Source: an uncultured Sutterella sp. (GTDB lineage Bacteria; Pseudomonadota; Gammaproteobacteria; Burkholderiales; Burkholderiaceae_F). Taken from it: 64,000 nt of DNA. This document shows positions 1-6,776 of the stretch, in pieces. Every line of letters starts with the position of its first letter. Positions within the stretch are counted from its first letter, which is position 1. The position numbers and the translations under genes were made by a program. Under the pieces are notes generated by a model, which searched no databases, was not told where the DNA came from, and saw only the letters and a list, made by a program, of their open reading frames with translations. The stretch lies in the NCBI GenBank assembly GCA_949287305.1, contig CASEFX010000034.1, forward strand, positions 124,001 to 188,000. Reading direction: 5' to 3'.

Positions 1-694
1 AACGCTGCCGGGCGAGCTCTTCGGCGGCGAGCTCCTCTTCCTTGCGGTTTTCGTACGCGGCGAAGTTGCCGGGGTAGGAGCGGAGAATGCCGCGGTCGAG
101 TTCGACGATGCGCGTCGAAACGTTGTCGAGGAACTGTCGGTCGTGCGTGATGACGATGAGCGAGCGCTGATTGCGGCACTGCGTGTTGACGAGCTCTTCA
201 AGCGTCGCGATCGCGCGGATGTCGAGGTGGTTCGTCGGTTCGTCGAGAAGCAGCAGATCCGGCTCGAGCGCGAGTGCGAGCGCCAGGGCGGCGCGCTTCT
301 TTTCCCCGCCCGAAGCCTTGGCCGGATCGGTGTTGACGTCGAGGTCGAAGCGGTGGAGCATCTCCTCGATGCGGGCGCGGACACGCCAGACTTCGCGTTC
401 GTCGGAAATCTCCTGAAGACGGCCGCGCAGGGCAAGGCTTTCGAGCACGGTGGGCGCCTCGGGCAGGAGGGGCTCCTGTTCGACAAACACCGTGCGCAGG
501 CCGTCAGTGAATTGGAGTTCGCCGTCGTCGAGCTTGGTCTTGCCCGCCAGAACGGAGAGAAGCGAACTCTTCCCCGTGCCGTTTCGACCGATCAATCCGA
601 CGCGTTCGCCGGGATCGATGGTGAGTTGGGCGCCGTCGAGCAGCGGCAAATCGCCCCAGGCGAGATGTGCGTTGAGAAGGGTAAAGAGAGCCAT
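1..694 (-). CDS. ABC-F family ATPase, Uup-like (C-terminal part outside window)
   Basis: About 231 codons are visible from an ATG at 694; the gene runs off the left edge. The first nucleotide-binding domain is intact: Walker A GRNGTGKS near residues 36-43, an ABC signature SGGEKKR near 134, Walker B LLLLDEPTNHLD and an ITHDRQF switch His. No membrane segments are seen. The visible part ends in the charged linker that follows NBD1 in ABC-F proteins (Glu/Ala/Arg-rich). ABC-F proteins act on ribosomes (EttA, Uup type) rather than as transporters. Uup is preferred because the start (MALFTLLNAHLAWGD) and the DEPTNHLD context resemble Uup; the second NBD and any C-terminal coiled coil cannot be seen. 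Family is secure, subfamily is inference. Confidence 0.85.
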   Translation of the reverse strand, partial: MALFTLLNAHLAWGDLPLLDGAQLTIDPGERVGLIGRNGTGKSSLLSVLAGKTKLDDGELQFTDGLRTVFVEQEPLLPEAPTVLESLALRGRLQEISDEREVWRVRARIEEMLHRFDLDVNTDPAKASGGEKKRAALALALALEPDLLLLDEPTNHLDIRAIATLEELVNTQCRNQRSLIVITHDRQFLDNVSTRIVELDRGILRSYPGNFAAYENRKEEELAAEELARQR

Positions 695-770
695 GAGAGT
701 CGTTCGGAAAGAAAGGGGCGGCCGGTATGGGTGACCGTCCGCCCGCGGGAAAAACCAATGTCAGCGCTCG

Positions 771-2615
771 TCAGAGAACGCTCGGTTCGGGGAGGGCTTC
801 CTCCCCGTCGGAAGCGGGAGCGTCCGCGATCGGAGCCGCAGCGGCGGCGCCGGGTTCCTCAAAGGGCGTCTCGAAGGGACGCGTTTCGATGCCCGGAGGC
901 GTCGCTTCCGGCGCGGCGGGCGCGGAGGGTTCCGTGCGGACCGGAGCGGGAAGCATTTTACTCGGCGCCGGCTGTTCGGGGCCGACGTCCTCGATGATGA
1001 CGGGCACCACCGTAACCGATGCCTTGGCGGGCAGCACTTCCTTGACGGTGAGCGTCTGGCGCGAAGGAATGGAAACTTCCGGCAGGGGACCAGGCTTGGC
1101 CACGCTCTCCGAGGCAACTTCAATCAGATGCCCTTCCCGCACGAGAACGGTTTCGGGCGTGCGCTCCACGACGGGCGAGCGGTCGCGATCGAGGACGAGA
1201 CGTCCGGTCTCCCCTTCCATTTCGAAGGAGCGGTTCGACTGCGCCCAACGTTCGGCTACGCCGAAGGCGTCCGCACCGAAGGCAAAGAGCCGCTTGGCAG
1301 CGGGCGAATAAGGCATGGCGGCGGCAAAGCGCGCCGTGAAGCTCTGCGCGTCGTAGCGCAGGAGCAGGGGACATTCCGCAAAGACGAGGCCTTCGAGGTC
1401 GAAGGCGAGGGCCGTCGCGGCGGAGCTCGCCGCGGGGTCGCCCGGATTGGACGTGGACGTGCCCCAGACGCGGCTCTTTCTAGGGAGAGAGCTACGCACG
1501 ATGCTCGCCGACTGCGCGTCGAGCGCGAGGAGGACGCCCGCATAGGGCGGCGTGGATTCGGCGCGGCGCACCGCCATGTCGGAATCCAACCGCTTGAGGG
1601 CCTGGTCACGGATGCGGCGTTCGCTTTCGGTCGTCCCGGGCAGATGGCGAAGTTCCTGCCGGCGCTGCGCAAAGCGCCGTTCGTCCTCTTCGGAGAGAAC
1701 GGGCTGCACCTTCTCGCGAAGGCGCTTGAGGTCCATGTCGTCGATGCGGTAGATCTCAAAGGGCGTGCCCGAGGCCGTCAGAACCTTGGCGTAACTCTCG
1801 GCGATGCGCGTTTCCCAGGCGCCCGACTGCGAGAGAATCAGAATCTTTTGCCGTTCGGGCGTCGGCAGGGCGGCCGTTTCGCCTGAAAGAGGCGCGGTCG
1901 CATCGGGGAGAGCCGGCACGGGGTCGGTCGGTGCGGAGGTTTCCGGCGCGGGGGCCGCCGGCACGGGCGCTTCCAGAGTGCTCTTTTCGAGCGCCGCGAC
2001 CGCGAGCCGCGCGATGTATTCGGCTTCGTTTTCGGTCGAAAGCGACATCATCACGAGATTGGCCGGGATTTCCGAGTCGAGGACCGCTTCCGAGGGATGA
2101 TTGAGCGCCACGACGGGGAGGGGCAGGGCGCCGATTCGGATGAGTTCCGTCACGCGCTCCTTCTGAAGCGGTCCCACCACCACGTCGGCGCCCGCCACCA
2201 CGGCGCTCTGCAGCACTTCCGTAAGGGACGTCGATTCGGGGGCTTCCACCAGAAGCACTTCGGCGGGTTCGCGGCTCGTCTGACTGGCGGCGAGAAGCCC
2301 GTTTCCGACGATCTTGGAGGCGGCCGTGAAGGGAGAGCCGTCGGGCGGCATCACCAACGCGATCGTCAGGCGGTCCGATTCTTCGGGCAGGAGGGACGAG
2401 AAGGGCGCCGCGGCCGGATCGACCGCGGAGGCCTCGGTCGTCATTCCGGGCGCTTCGGACGCGGCGATCGACGTCTCGACCGCATTCCCCTCGTCGGAAC
2501 GTGCTTCGAGGGTATCATTTCCACCTGCATCGGGCGGAGTAACCGGTTCCGCAAGGACGACCGAGCCGACCGATGCGATCAGGCATGCGGAAACAAATCT
2601 ACGAAGGGTGAACAT
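771..2615 (-). CDS. LpoA/LppC-type penicillin-binding protein activator, periplasmic
   Basis: 614-residue exported protein. The chosen ATG (2615) gives a clean signal peptide (MFTLRRFVSACLIASVGSVVLA); an in-frame ATG ten codons upstream would bury it. After an acidic, Ser/Thr-rich spacer, a periplasmic-binding-protein-like fold begins around residue 80 (TIALVMPPDGSPF) and continues to about residue 490, as in the LpoA C-terminal domain that stimulates PBP1A. E. coli LpoA is an outer-membrane lipoprotein, but no convincing lipobox is present here. The last ~100 residues are a Pro/Ala/Glu-rich low-complexity tail. The gene lies head-to-head with rsmI, the usual lpoA neighbour in Proteobacteria, which supports the call. 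Role in peptidoglycan synthesis is inferred from family. Confidence 0.75.
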   Translation of the reverse strand: MFTLRRFVSACLIASVGSVVLAEPVTPPDAGGNDTLEARSDEGNAVETSIAASEAPGMTTEASAVDPAAAPFSSLLPEESDRLTIALVMPPDGSPFTAASKIVGNGLLAASQTSREPAEVLLVEAPESTSLTEVLQSAVVAGADVVVGPLQKERVTELIRIGALPLPVVALNHPSEAVLDSEIPANLVMMSLSTENEAEYIARLAVAALEKSTLEAPVPAAPAPETSAPTDPVPALPDATAPLSGETAALPTPERQKILILSQSGAWETRIAESYAKVLTASGTPFEIYRIDDMDLKRLREKVQPVLSEEDERRFAQRRQELRHLPGTTESERRIRDQALKRLDSDMAVRRAESTPPYAGVLLALDAQSASIVRSSLPRKSRVWGTSTSNPGDPAASSAATALAFDLEGLVFAECPLLLRYDAQSFTARFAAAMPYSPAAKRLFAFGADAFGVAERWAQSNRSFEMEGETGRLVLDRDRSPVVERTPETVLVREGHLIEVASESVAKPGPLPEVSIPSRQTLTVKEVLPAKASVTVVPVIIEDVGPEQPAPSKMLPAPVRTEPSAPAAPEATPPGIETRPFETPFEEPGAAAAAPIADAPASDGEEALPEPSVL

Positions 2616-2652
2616 GGCTTCTTTATCGGAACGGTGGCAAGACAATACGTTG

Positions 2653-3507
2653 ATGACGGCGGCAGGGGTGGCCGAGCAGGAGTTCCCCGCGGGGGCGCTC
2701 TACGTGGTGGGGTTGCCCATCGGCAACATGGGAGACATCACGCTACGTGCCTTGTGGGTTCTCTCCCATGCCGACACCGTAGTAGCTGAGGATACCCGAG
2801 AGACGCGCAAGTTGCTTGATAAATTCGGCATCAACGTTCGTTTGTTCTCCGTTCGGGAACACAACGAAGTGAAGGGCGCCGAACAGGTCGTCGCCCTGCT
2901 CGGAGCGGGCGAGCGCGTGGCGCTCGTGACCGATGCGGGCACGCCCGCCGTGTCCGATCCCGGAGCCCGGGTGGTGCACGCCGTCCGCGAAGCCGGTCAC
3001 CGCGTGATCCCGATTCCGGGGGCGAGCGCCGTCGTCACGGCGCTTTCCGCAGGCGGTCTGCTCGGAGAGGGTTTTTCCTTTGTCGGCTTTTTGCCGCCCC
3101 AGTCGAAGGCGCGCAAAACGGCGATCGCACGTTGGGCGTCGCGCCACGAACCCTTTGTTTTCTACGAGGCGCCGCACCGCATTGTCGACATGTTGCGCGA
3201 TCTCGCCGCGGCGCTCGATCCCGAACGTCGGATTGTGGTGGCCCGCGAACTCACGAAGCGCTTTGAAACGATCGTGTCGCTCACGGCCGGAGAATTGCCC
3301 GCCTGGCTCGACGATCACGAACCGCGCGGCGAGTACGTGATTCTTGTCGATGAGGCGCCGCATCGGGAGGAGGGCCTCACCGAACGGGACCGCCGTTGGC
3401 TCGACGTCCTGCGCGAATTGCTTCCCGCCTCGAAACTCGCCGCGGCCGCCGCCAAGGCGACGGGCAACGACCGTTCCGCCCTCTACGATCTCCTCACCAA
3501 GAAGTAA
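2653..3507 (+). CDS. rsmI: 16S rRNA (cytidine-1402-2'-O)-methyltransferase RsmI
   Basis: Tetrapyrrole-methylase-fold enzyme, 284 residues from the ATG at 2653 (E. coli RsmI is 286). It 2'-O-methylates C1402 in the ribosomal P site using SAM. Family landmarks: LYVVGLPIGNMGDITLRA at the N-terminus, AEDTRETRKLLDKFGI, the VTDAGTPAVSDPG loop, and IPGASAVVTALSAGG. An in-frame ATG at 2614 is an alternative start with a better purine tract (AAGGGTG), but it would overlap the start of the divergent PBP-activator gene by two bases. The 3' end is followed by a strong bidirectional terminator. Function is confident; the exact start is not. Confidence 0.93.
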   Translation: MTAAGVAEQEFPAGALYVVGLPIGNMGDITLRALWVLSHADTVVAEDTRETRKLLDKFGINVRLFSVREHNEVKGAEQVVALLGAGERVALVTDAGTPAVSDPGARVVHAVREAGHRVIPIPGASAVVTALSAGGLLGEGFSFVGFLPPQSKARKTAIARWASRHEPFVFYEAPHRIVDMLRDLAAALDPERRIVVARELTKRFETIVSLTAGELPAWLDDHEPRGEYVILVDEAPHREEGLTERDRRWLDVLRELLPASKLAAAAAKATGNDRSALYDLLTKK

Positions 3508-3533
3508 ACGGGGGACGTTCTGTCCCACAAAAC

Positions 3534-3574
3534 AAAGATCCCCGGAAGAGCCGATGCTTTTCCGGGGATCTTTT
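3534..3574. terminator. Bidirectional intrinsic terminator, rsmI / CBS gene
   Basis: A 14-bp inverted repeat (AAAGATCCCCGGAA at 3534-3547 against 3560-3573) with U-tract potential on both strands sits between two convergent genes and can terminate both. Confidence 0.9.
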
Positions 3575-3593
3575 AGTTCGGAGGCAGGACGTC

Positions 3594-4055
3594 TTATTCG
3601 TCCGAGCGCAACGCGATTTCGCGGGTCTTCGAGGAGTGGATGTTGCGCACGAGACTGTCGAGAAGACTCGAGAGCTCCTCCACGAGATTGGAGTTGCTGA
3701 TCACGCCGACGAGCGCGCCTTCCTCATCCACGATCGGCAGACGACGAATCCCGAACTCGCGCATGCGGGCGAGGGCCACCACCATGCTTTCGGTGGGGGC
3801 CGCGGTGACGACGGGCGCCGTCATGGCTTCATGCACGGTCACTTTGTTCGGATCCCGATTGCGGGCGACCACTTCGATGGCGATGTCACGGTCCGTGATC
3901 ATGCCGATCGGGCGATTGTTGCGGTCCACCACTACGAGACTGCCGACGTGTTCGCGGCGCATCTGGGCCGCACATTCCGTAATGTTCTTCTCATCGGTGA
4001 TGGTCGCGACCTTGTGCACGGCCATGTCGATGACTTTCATGGAGCGGGTTCTCAT
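3594..4055 (-). CDS. CBS-pair domain protein
   Basis: 153-residue cytoplasmic protein made almost entirely of two CBS motifs (about residues 14-65 and 78-130), with the typical phrases VVVDRNNRPIGMITDRDI and PIVDEEGALVGVI. A CBS pair (Bateman module) usually binds adenine nucleotides or SAM and regulates a partner; no catalytic domain is fused here, so the partner is unknown. The ATG at 4055 follows a GGA-containing tract; a second ATG five codons downstream is possible. It is a single gene between the rsmI terminator and ttcA and may be monocistronic. Confidence 0.8.
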   Translation of the reverse strand: MRTRSMKVIDMAVHKVATITDEKNITECAAQMRREHVGSLVVVDRNNRPIGMITDRDIAIEVVARNRDPNKVTVHEAMTAPVVTAAPTESMVVALARMREFGIRRLPIVDEEGALVGVISNSNLVEELSSLLDSLVRNIHSSKTREIALRSDE

Positions 4056-4136
4056 AGTTCCAAATCACCCTTTTGAATGTCAAATGAATTGAGAGCATTG
4101 TAGCCAAATAGGATTTCTCCGTTTCGGCGCGGGCCC

Positions 4137-5027
4137 TCATTCTTGCGGATCCTCCGCTTCCTCCTCTCGGGGAACGAGCGAAACGAAGTTGTGGAAGTCG
4201 TAGAGCGACTTGTCCATGAGGTGCGAGGGCGACACCCGCTGCAGACTCATGAAGAGGTTGTAGACGCGCCCGGGGAACTCGCGGTCCCAGCTGCGCATCA
4301 ATTCCTTGATTTCCTGTCGCTTCAGATTTTCCCCTGCGCCGCAAAGACCTTTGGGGGCAAGAGGATAGCCGCGCAACTTGGCGAACTTCTCCGTTTCGTA
4401 CTCCCGAACGTAGGCGAGCGGTCGGATGACCGTATGTTTGCCGTCGTCGCTTCGCAGGACGGGCGGCATGGCCTTGAGGCGGCCGCCGTAGAAGAGGTTC
4501 AAAAGAAGGGTGCCGACGATGTCGTCCATGTGATGTCCCAGGGCGATCTTCGTGCAGCCGAGCTCGCCCGCCAGGCGGTAGAGCACGCCCCGGCGCAGGC
4601 GCGCGCAGAGCGAACACACGCTTTTCCCTTCGGGAATCAGTTTCTGAATGATCGAGTAGATGTCCTGATCTTCGATGTGATACGGAACCCCCTCGGCTTC
4701 AAAGTAGGCGCGAAGCGTCTCGGCGGGAAACTGCGGAATGTGCGGATTCACCGTCACGGCCAGAAGTTCGAACGAGATGGGCGCGCGCTTCTGCAGGGTG
4801 CGCAGGGCGTCGAGCAGCACGTAGCTGTCCTTGCCGCCGCTCATGGCCACCATCACCTTGTCGCCCTCTTCGATCATGGAAAAGTCCGTGATGGCCTGCG
4901 CCGTCTGCCGAATGATCCGCTTCGTGAGTTTCTTCTGCGAGACGCTCTGCTTGTTGCGTTCGTTGTGCTTGAAACCCGCGGCGTCCTCACGGAAGAACGG
5001 ATTGTTTTCGGAATGAATGGGAATCAA
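4137..5027 (-). CDS. ttcA: tRNA 2-thiocytidine(32) synthetase TtcA
   Basis: Fe-S dependent PP-loop ATPase that thiolates C32 of some tRNAs. Residues 63-68 form the PP-loop SGGKDS. A CxxC pair (C138, C141 in [12 protein letters not shown]) and a third Cys in [14 protein letters not shown] supply the three ligands expected for the 4Fe-4S cluster. Length (296) fits the family. The reading frame begins with TTG at 5027, overlapping the folB stop as TTGA, with AGGAG about 10 bases upstream; the next Met is residue 51, which would remove family-conserved sequence, so translational coupling from a TTG start is the best reading. The folB-ttcA pairing is common in Burkholderiales. Confidence 0.93.
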   Translation of the reverse strand: MIPIHSENNPFFREDAAGFKHNERNKQSVSQKKLTKRIIRQTAQAITDFSMIEEGDKVMVAMSGGKDSYVLLDALRTLQKRAPISFELLAVTVNPHIPQFPAETLRAYFEAEGVPYHIEDQDIYSIIQKLIPEGKSVCSLCARLRRGVLYRLAGELGCTKIALGHHMDDIVGTLLLNLFYGGRLKAMPPVLRSDDGKHTVIRPLAYVREYETEKFAKLRGYPLAPKGLCGAGENLKRQEIKELMRSWDREFPGRVYNLFMSLQRVSPSHLMDKSLYDFHNFVSLVPREEEAEDPQE

Positions 5028-5413
5028 GAGGCACTCTCCTCATAGAAAAAACGCCAGATTTCCACGCCCGCCGCTTCGACCTCCTCGTAGGCGTCGGGCT
5101 TTTCCGACGCGATGCGCACGGCGAGAACGCCGGGCAGTTGGCCGAGGCGTTCGGCAATTTCCGCGACGAGCGTTTCCTGCAGGTCGTGATGACGGGCGAG
5201 CGCCGTGCTCTTGAGCACGTCGACGATTTGGTCGTAGTTGAGGACCTCGTCGAGCGAATCTCGGCAAACGGGCGTGTCGGGCACCCAGACGTCACACGAA
5301 AGAATCAGACGCTGCGGCGCTTTTTTTTCGTGTTCGTAGGCGCCGATCGGCGCGGTAATCGTTACATTACGGATAAAAAGGCGCCGGGCACGCAAAAGGC
5401 GGTTCGGAAGCAT
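5024..5413 (-). CDS. folB: Dihydroneopterin aldolase family protein FolB
   Basis: 129-residue tunnelling-fold protein resembling dihydroneopterin aldolase (7,8-dihydroneopterin to 6-hydroxymethyl-dihydropterin in folate synthesis). The N-terminal [21 protein letters not shown] matches the family pattern (L.v...iGi..hE) that carries the catalytic Glu/Tyr region, and [23 protein letters not shown] and the terminal VEIWRFFYE follow in order. The ATG at 5413 is chosen over a TTG two codons upstream; no clear Shine-Dalgarno sequence precedes it. The stop overlaps the ttcA start, so the two genes form an operon. Confidence 0.82.
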   Translation of the reverse strand: MLPNRLLRARRLFIRNVTITAPIGAYEHEKKAPQRLILSCDVWVPDTPVCRDSLDEVLNYDQIVDVLKSTALARHHDLQETLVAEIAERLGQLPGVLAVRIASEKPDAYEEVEAAGVEIWRFFYEESAS

Positions 5414-5481
5414 GAACAATAGGGAGTGAAGATAAGAAGAGAGGTACTCTAGCAGAACGCCTCTCTCGAGAAAGGAAGATT

Positions 5482-5673
5482 ATGCGTTGGGCCCTGGTCA
5501 TTTTCGTACTGTTTTTTGTGCTTCTCACCTGGATGCCGCAACTGCGGCGCTTCGGGCTCGGACGCCTGCCCGGAGACATTCACTTCGAAGCCTTCGGGCG
5601 CAAGGTGGAGCTCCCCCTCATGAGCACGATGCTGCTCGCCGTGGTGGGGCTCCTCCTCATCAAACTGTTCTGA
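5482..5673 (+). CDS. DUF2905 family small membrane protein
   Basis: 63-residue protein with two hydrophobic segments: residues 1-17 (MRWALVIFVLFFVLLTW) and 46-63 (LMSTMLLAVVGLLLIKLF). They flank the family-typical motif RFGLGRLPGDIHFE. DUF2905 proteins are widespread, have no assigned function, and are probably inner-membrane hairpins. AAGGAAG lies just upstream of the ATG. The gene converges on cca with six bases between the stops, a gap that holds the start of a parS-type site and no room for a terminator. Confidence 0.85.
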   Translation: MRWALVIFVLFFVLLTWMPQLRRFGLGRLPGDIHFEAFGRKVELPLMSTMLLAVVGLLLIKLF

Positions 5674-5675
5674 CG

Positions 5676-5691
5676 TGTTTCACGTGAAACA
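5676..5691. other. parS: parS-type ParB/Spo0J binding site (site 1)
   Basis: TGTTTCACGTGAAACA is a perfect 16-bp palindrome identical to the chromosomal parS consensus (tGTTnCACGTGnAACa). Read on the minus strand it provides the final cca codons TGT TTC ACG TGA (Cys-Phe-Thr-stop). A 16-base exact match by chance in 64 kb is very unlikely; binding itself is not shown by sequence. Confidence 0.88.
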
Positions 5692-6771
5692 TTGCTTCAC
5701 CGCCGCCCTGCGGGCGGCGAGGACGGCTTCGGGAATGCCGCGCTTGTCGGGGCAGTTGCGGGCGACGGCTCCCGCATCCACGCCGTTCCAGGCGGAGAGT
5801 CCCTGCAGAATCCGTTCTTCTTTTTGGTCCGCATTGAGCGCCCAGAGATGCGCCGCGGACCGAACCCGTTCCGGACGGCGAACGGCGTCCGCGCGACGGT
5901 AAAAGCGGCAGAGCGCCTCCGTGTCGAGAGCCGTCGTGAGCAACTGCCGGGCGCAGAGAAAAGCCTGCGCCAGGTCGGCGCTCTCCCGATCCGCCCGAAC
6001 GGACTTCATGAAGCGCGCGATCGTCTCCTCGTCCTGCGCTTCGAGCGTGAGCGCCGCAAAGCGTTCGGGATAGGCGAGATTCTCTTGGGCCGTCTTCCGG
6101 AGCAACGACAGGGTTTCGTTCGTGCAGGGAAGATCGGGGGCGAAGCTCTCCAAAAAGCCGATCGACCTGAGCGTTTCGAACATCTTTTCTGGGGCCTTCG
6201 TCATGAGGCCCTTTTTGAATTCCATGCCGATGCGTTCGGGAACGAGTGCGCGGGTTTCTCCGCCGGCCACCATCTGGCGAAGGAGAAGAAGGGTTTCGGG
6301 CGCGATGGAAAAATCGGGGAAGCGCGCCTGAAAGCGAGCGATCCGCAACACGCGGACGGGGTCTTCGGAAAAGGCGGGACTGACGTGCCGCAGAATGCCC
6401 GCGCGCAGATCCTCTTGTCCTCCGAACGGATCGAAGAGACGACCGTCCTCGTCCATCGCGATGGCGTTGATCGTGAGGTCGCGACGCCGAAGATCCTCTT
6501 CAAGCGTGACGTCGGAGGCGGCGTGAAACACAAAGCCCTTGTAGCCCGGCGCCGTCTTGCGTTCGGTTCGGGCGAGGGCGTATTCCTCGTGCGTGACGGG
6601 GTGCAGAAAGACGGGAAAGTCGGCTCCCACGGGCTGAAAGCCCCGCTCGAGCATGGCTTCGGGCGTGGAGCCCACCACGACCCAGTCGCGGTCGCCCGGC
6701 ACGATGTCGGGATGGGTTTCGTGAAGCAGGGTGTCGCGGACGTAGCCGCCGACGGTGTAGACCTTGGGCAT
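5680..6771 (-). CDS. cca: CCA tRNA nucleotidyltransferase, short form without HD domain
   Basis: Class II nucleotidyltransferase that adds or repairs the 3'-CCA of tRNAs. Seen: GGYVRD at residues 8-13, the metal-binding DRD (27-29), the RRRDLTINAIAMDEDGRLFDPFGGQEDL block near residues 95-123, and EDPVRVLRIARFQARF of the neck domain. E. coli Cca has about 412 residues and a C-terminal HD phosphohydrolase domain; this protein stops at 363 and no HD signature is visible, so it probably has nucleotidyltransferase activity only. Its last three codons and stop are contributed by a parS-type site. Confidence 0.93.
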   Translation of the reverse strand: MPKVYTVGGYVRDTLLHETHPDIVPGDRDWVVVGSTPEAMLERGFQPVGADFPVFLHPVTHEEYALARTERKTAPGYKGFVFHAASDVTLEEDLRRRDLTINAIAMDEDGRLFDPFGGQEDLRAGILRHVSPAFSEDPVRVLRIARFQARFPDFSIAPETLLLLRQMVAGGETRALVPERIGMEFKKGLMTKAPEKMFETLRSIGFLESFAPDLPCTNETLSLLRKTAQENLAYPERFAALTLEAQDEETIARFMKSVRADRESADLAQAFLCARQLLTTALDTEALCRFYRRADAVRRPERVRSAAHLWALNADQKEERILQGLSAWNGVDAGAVARNCPDKRGIPEAVLAARRAAVKQCFT

Positions 6772-6776
6772 CTTCT

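Noticed and set aside
2582..2615. Lipobox VSAC at residues 8-11 of the PBP activator
   Set aside because: The Cys is too close to the N-terminus, with almost no hydrophobic core before it, for a lipoprotein signal.
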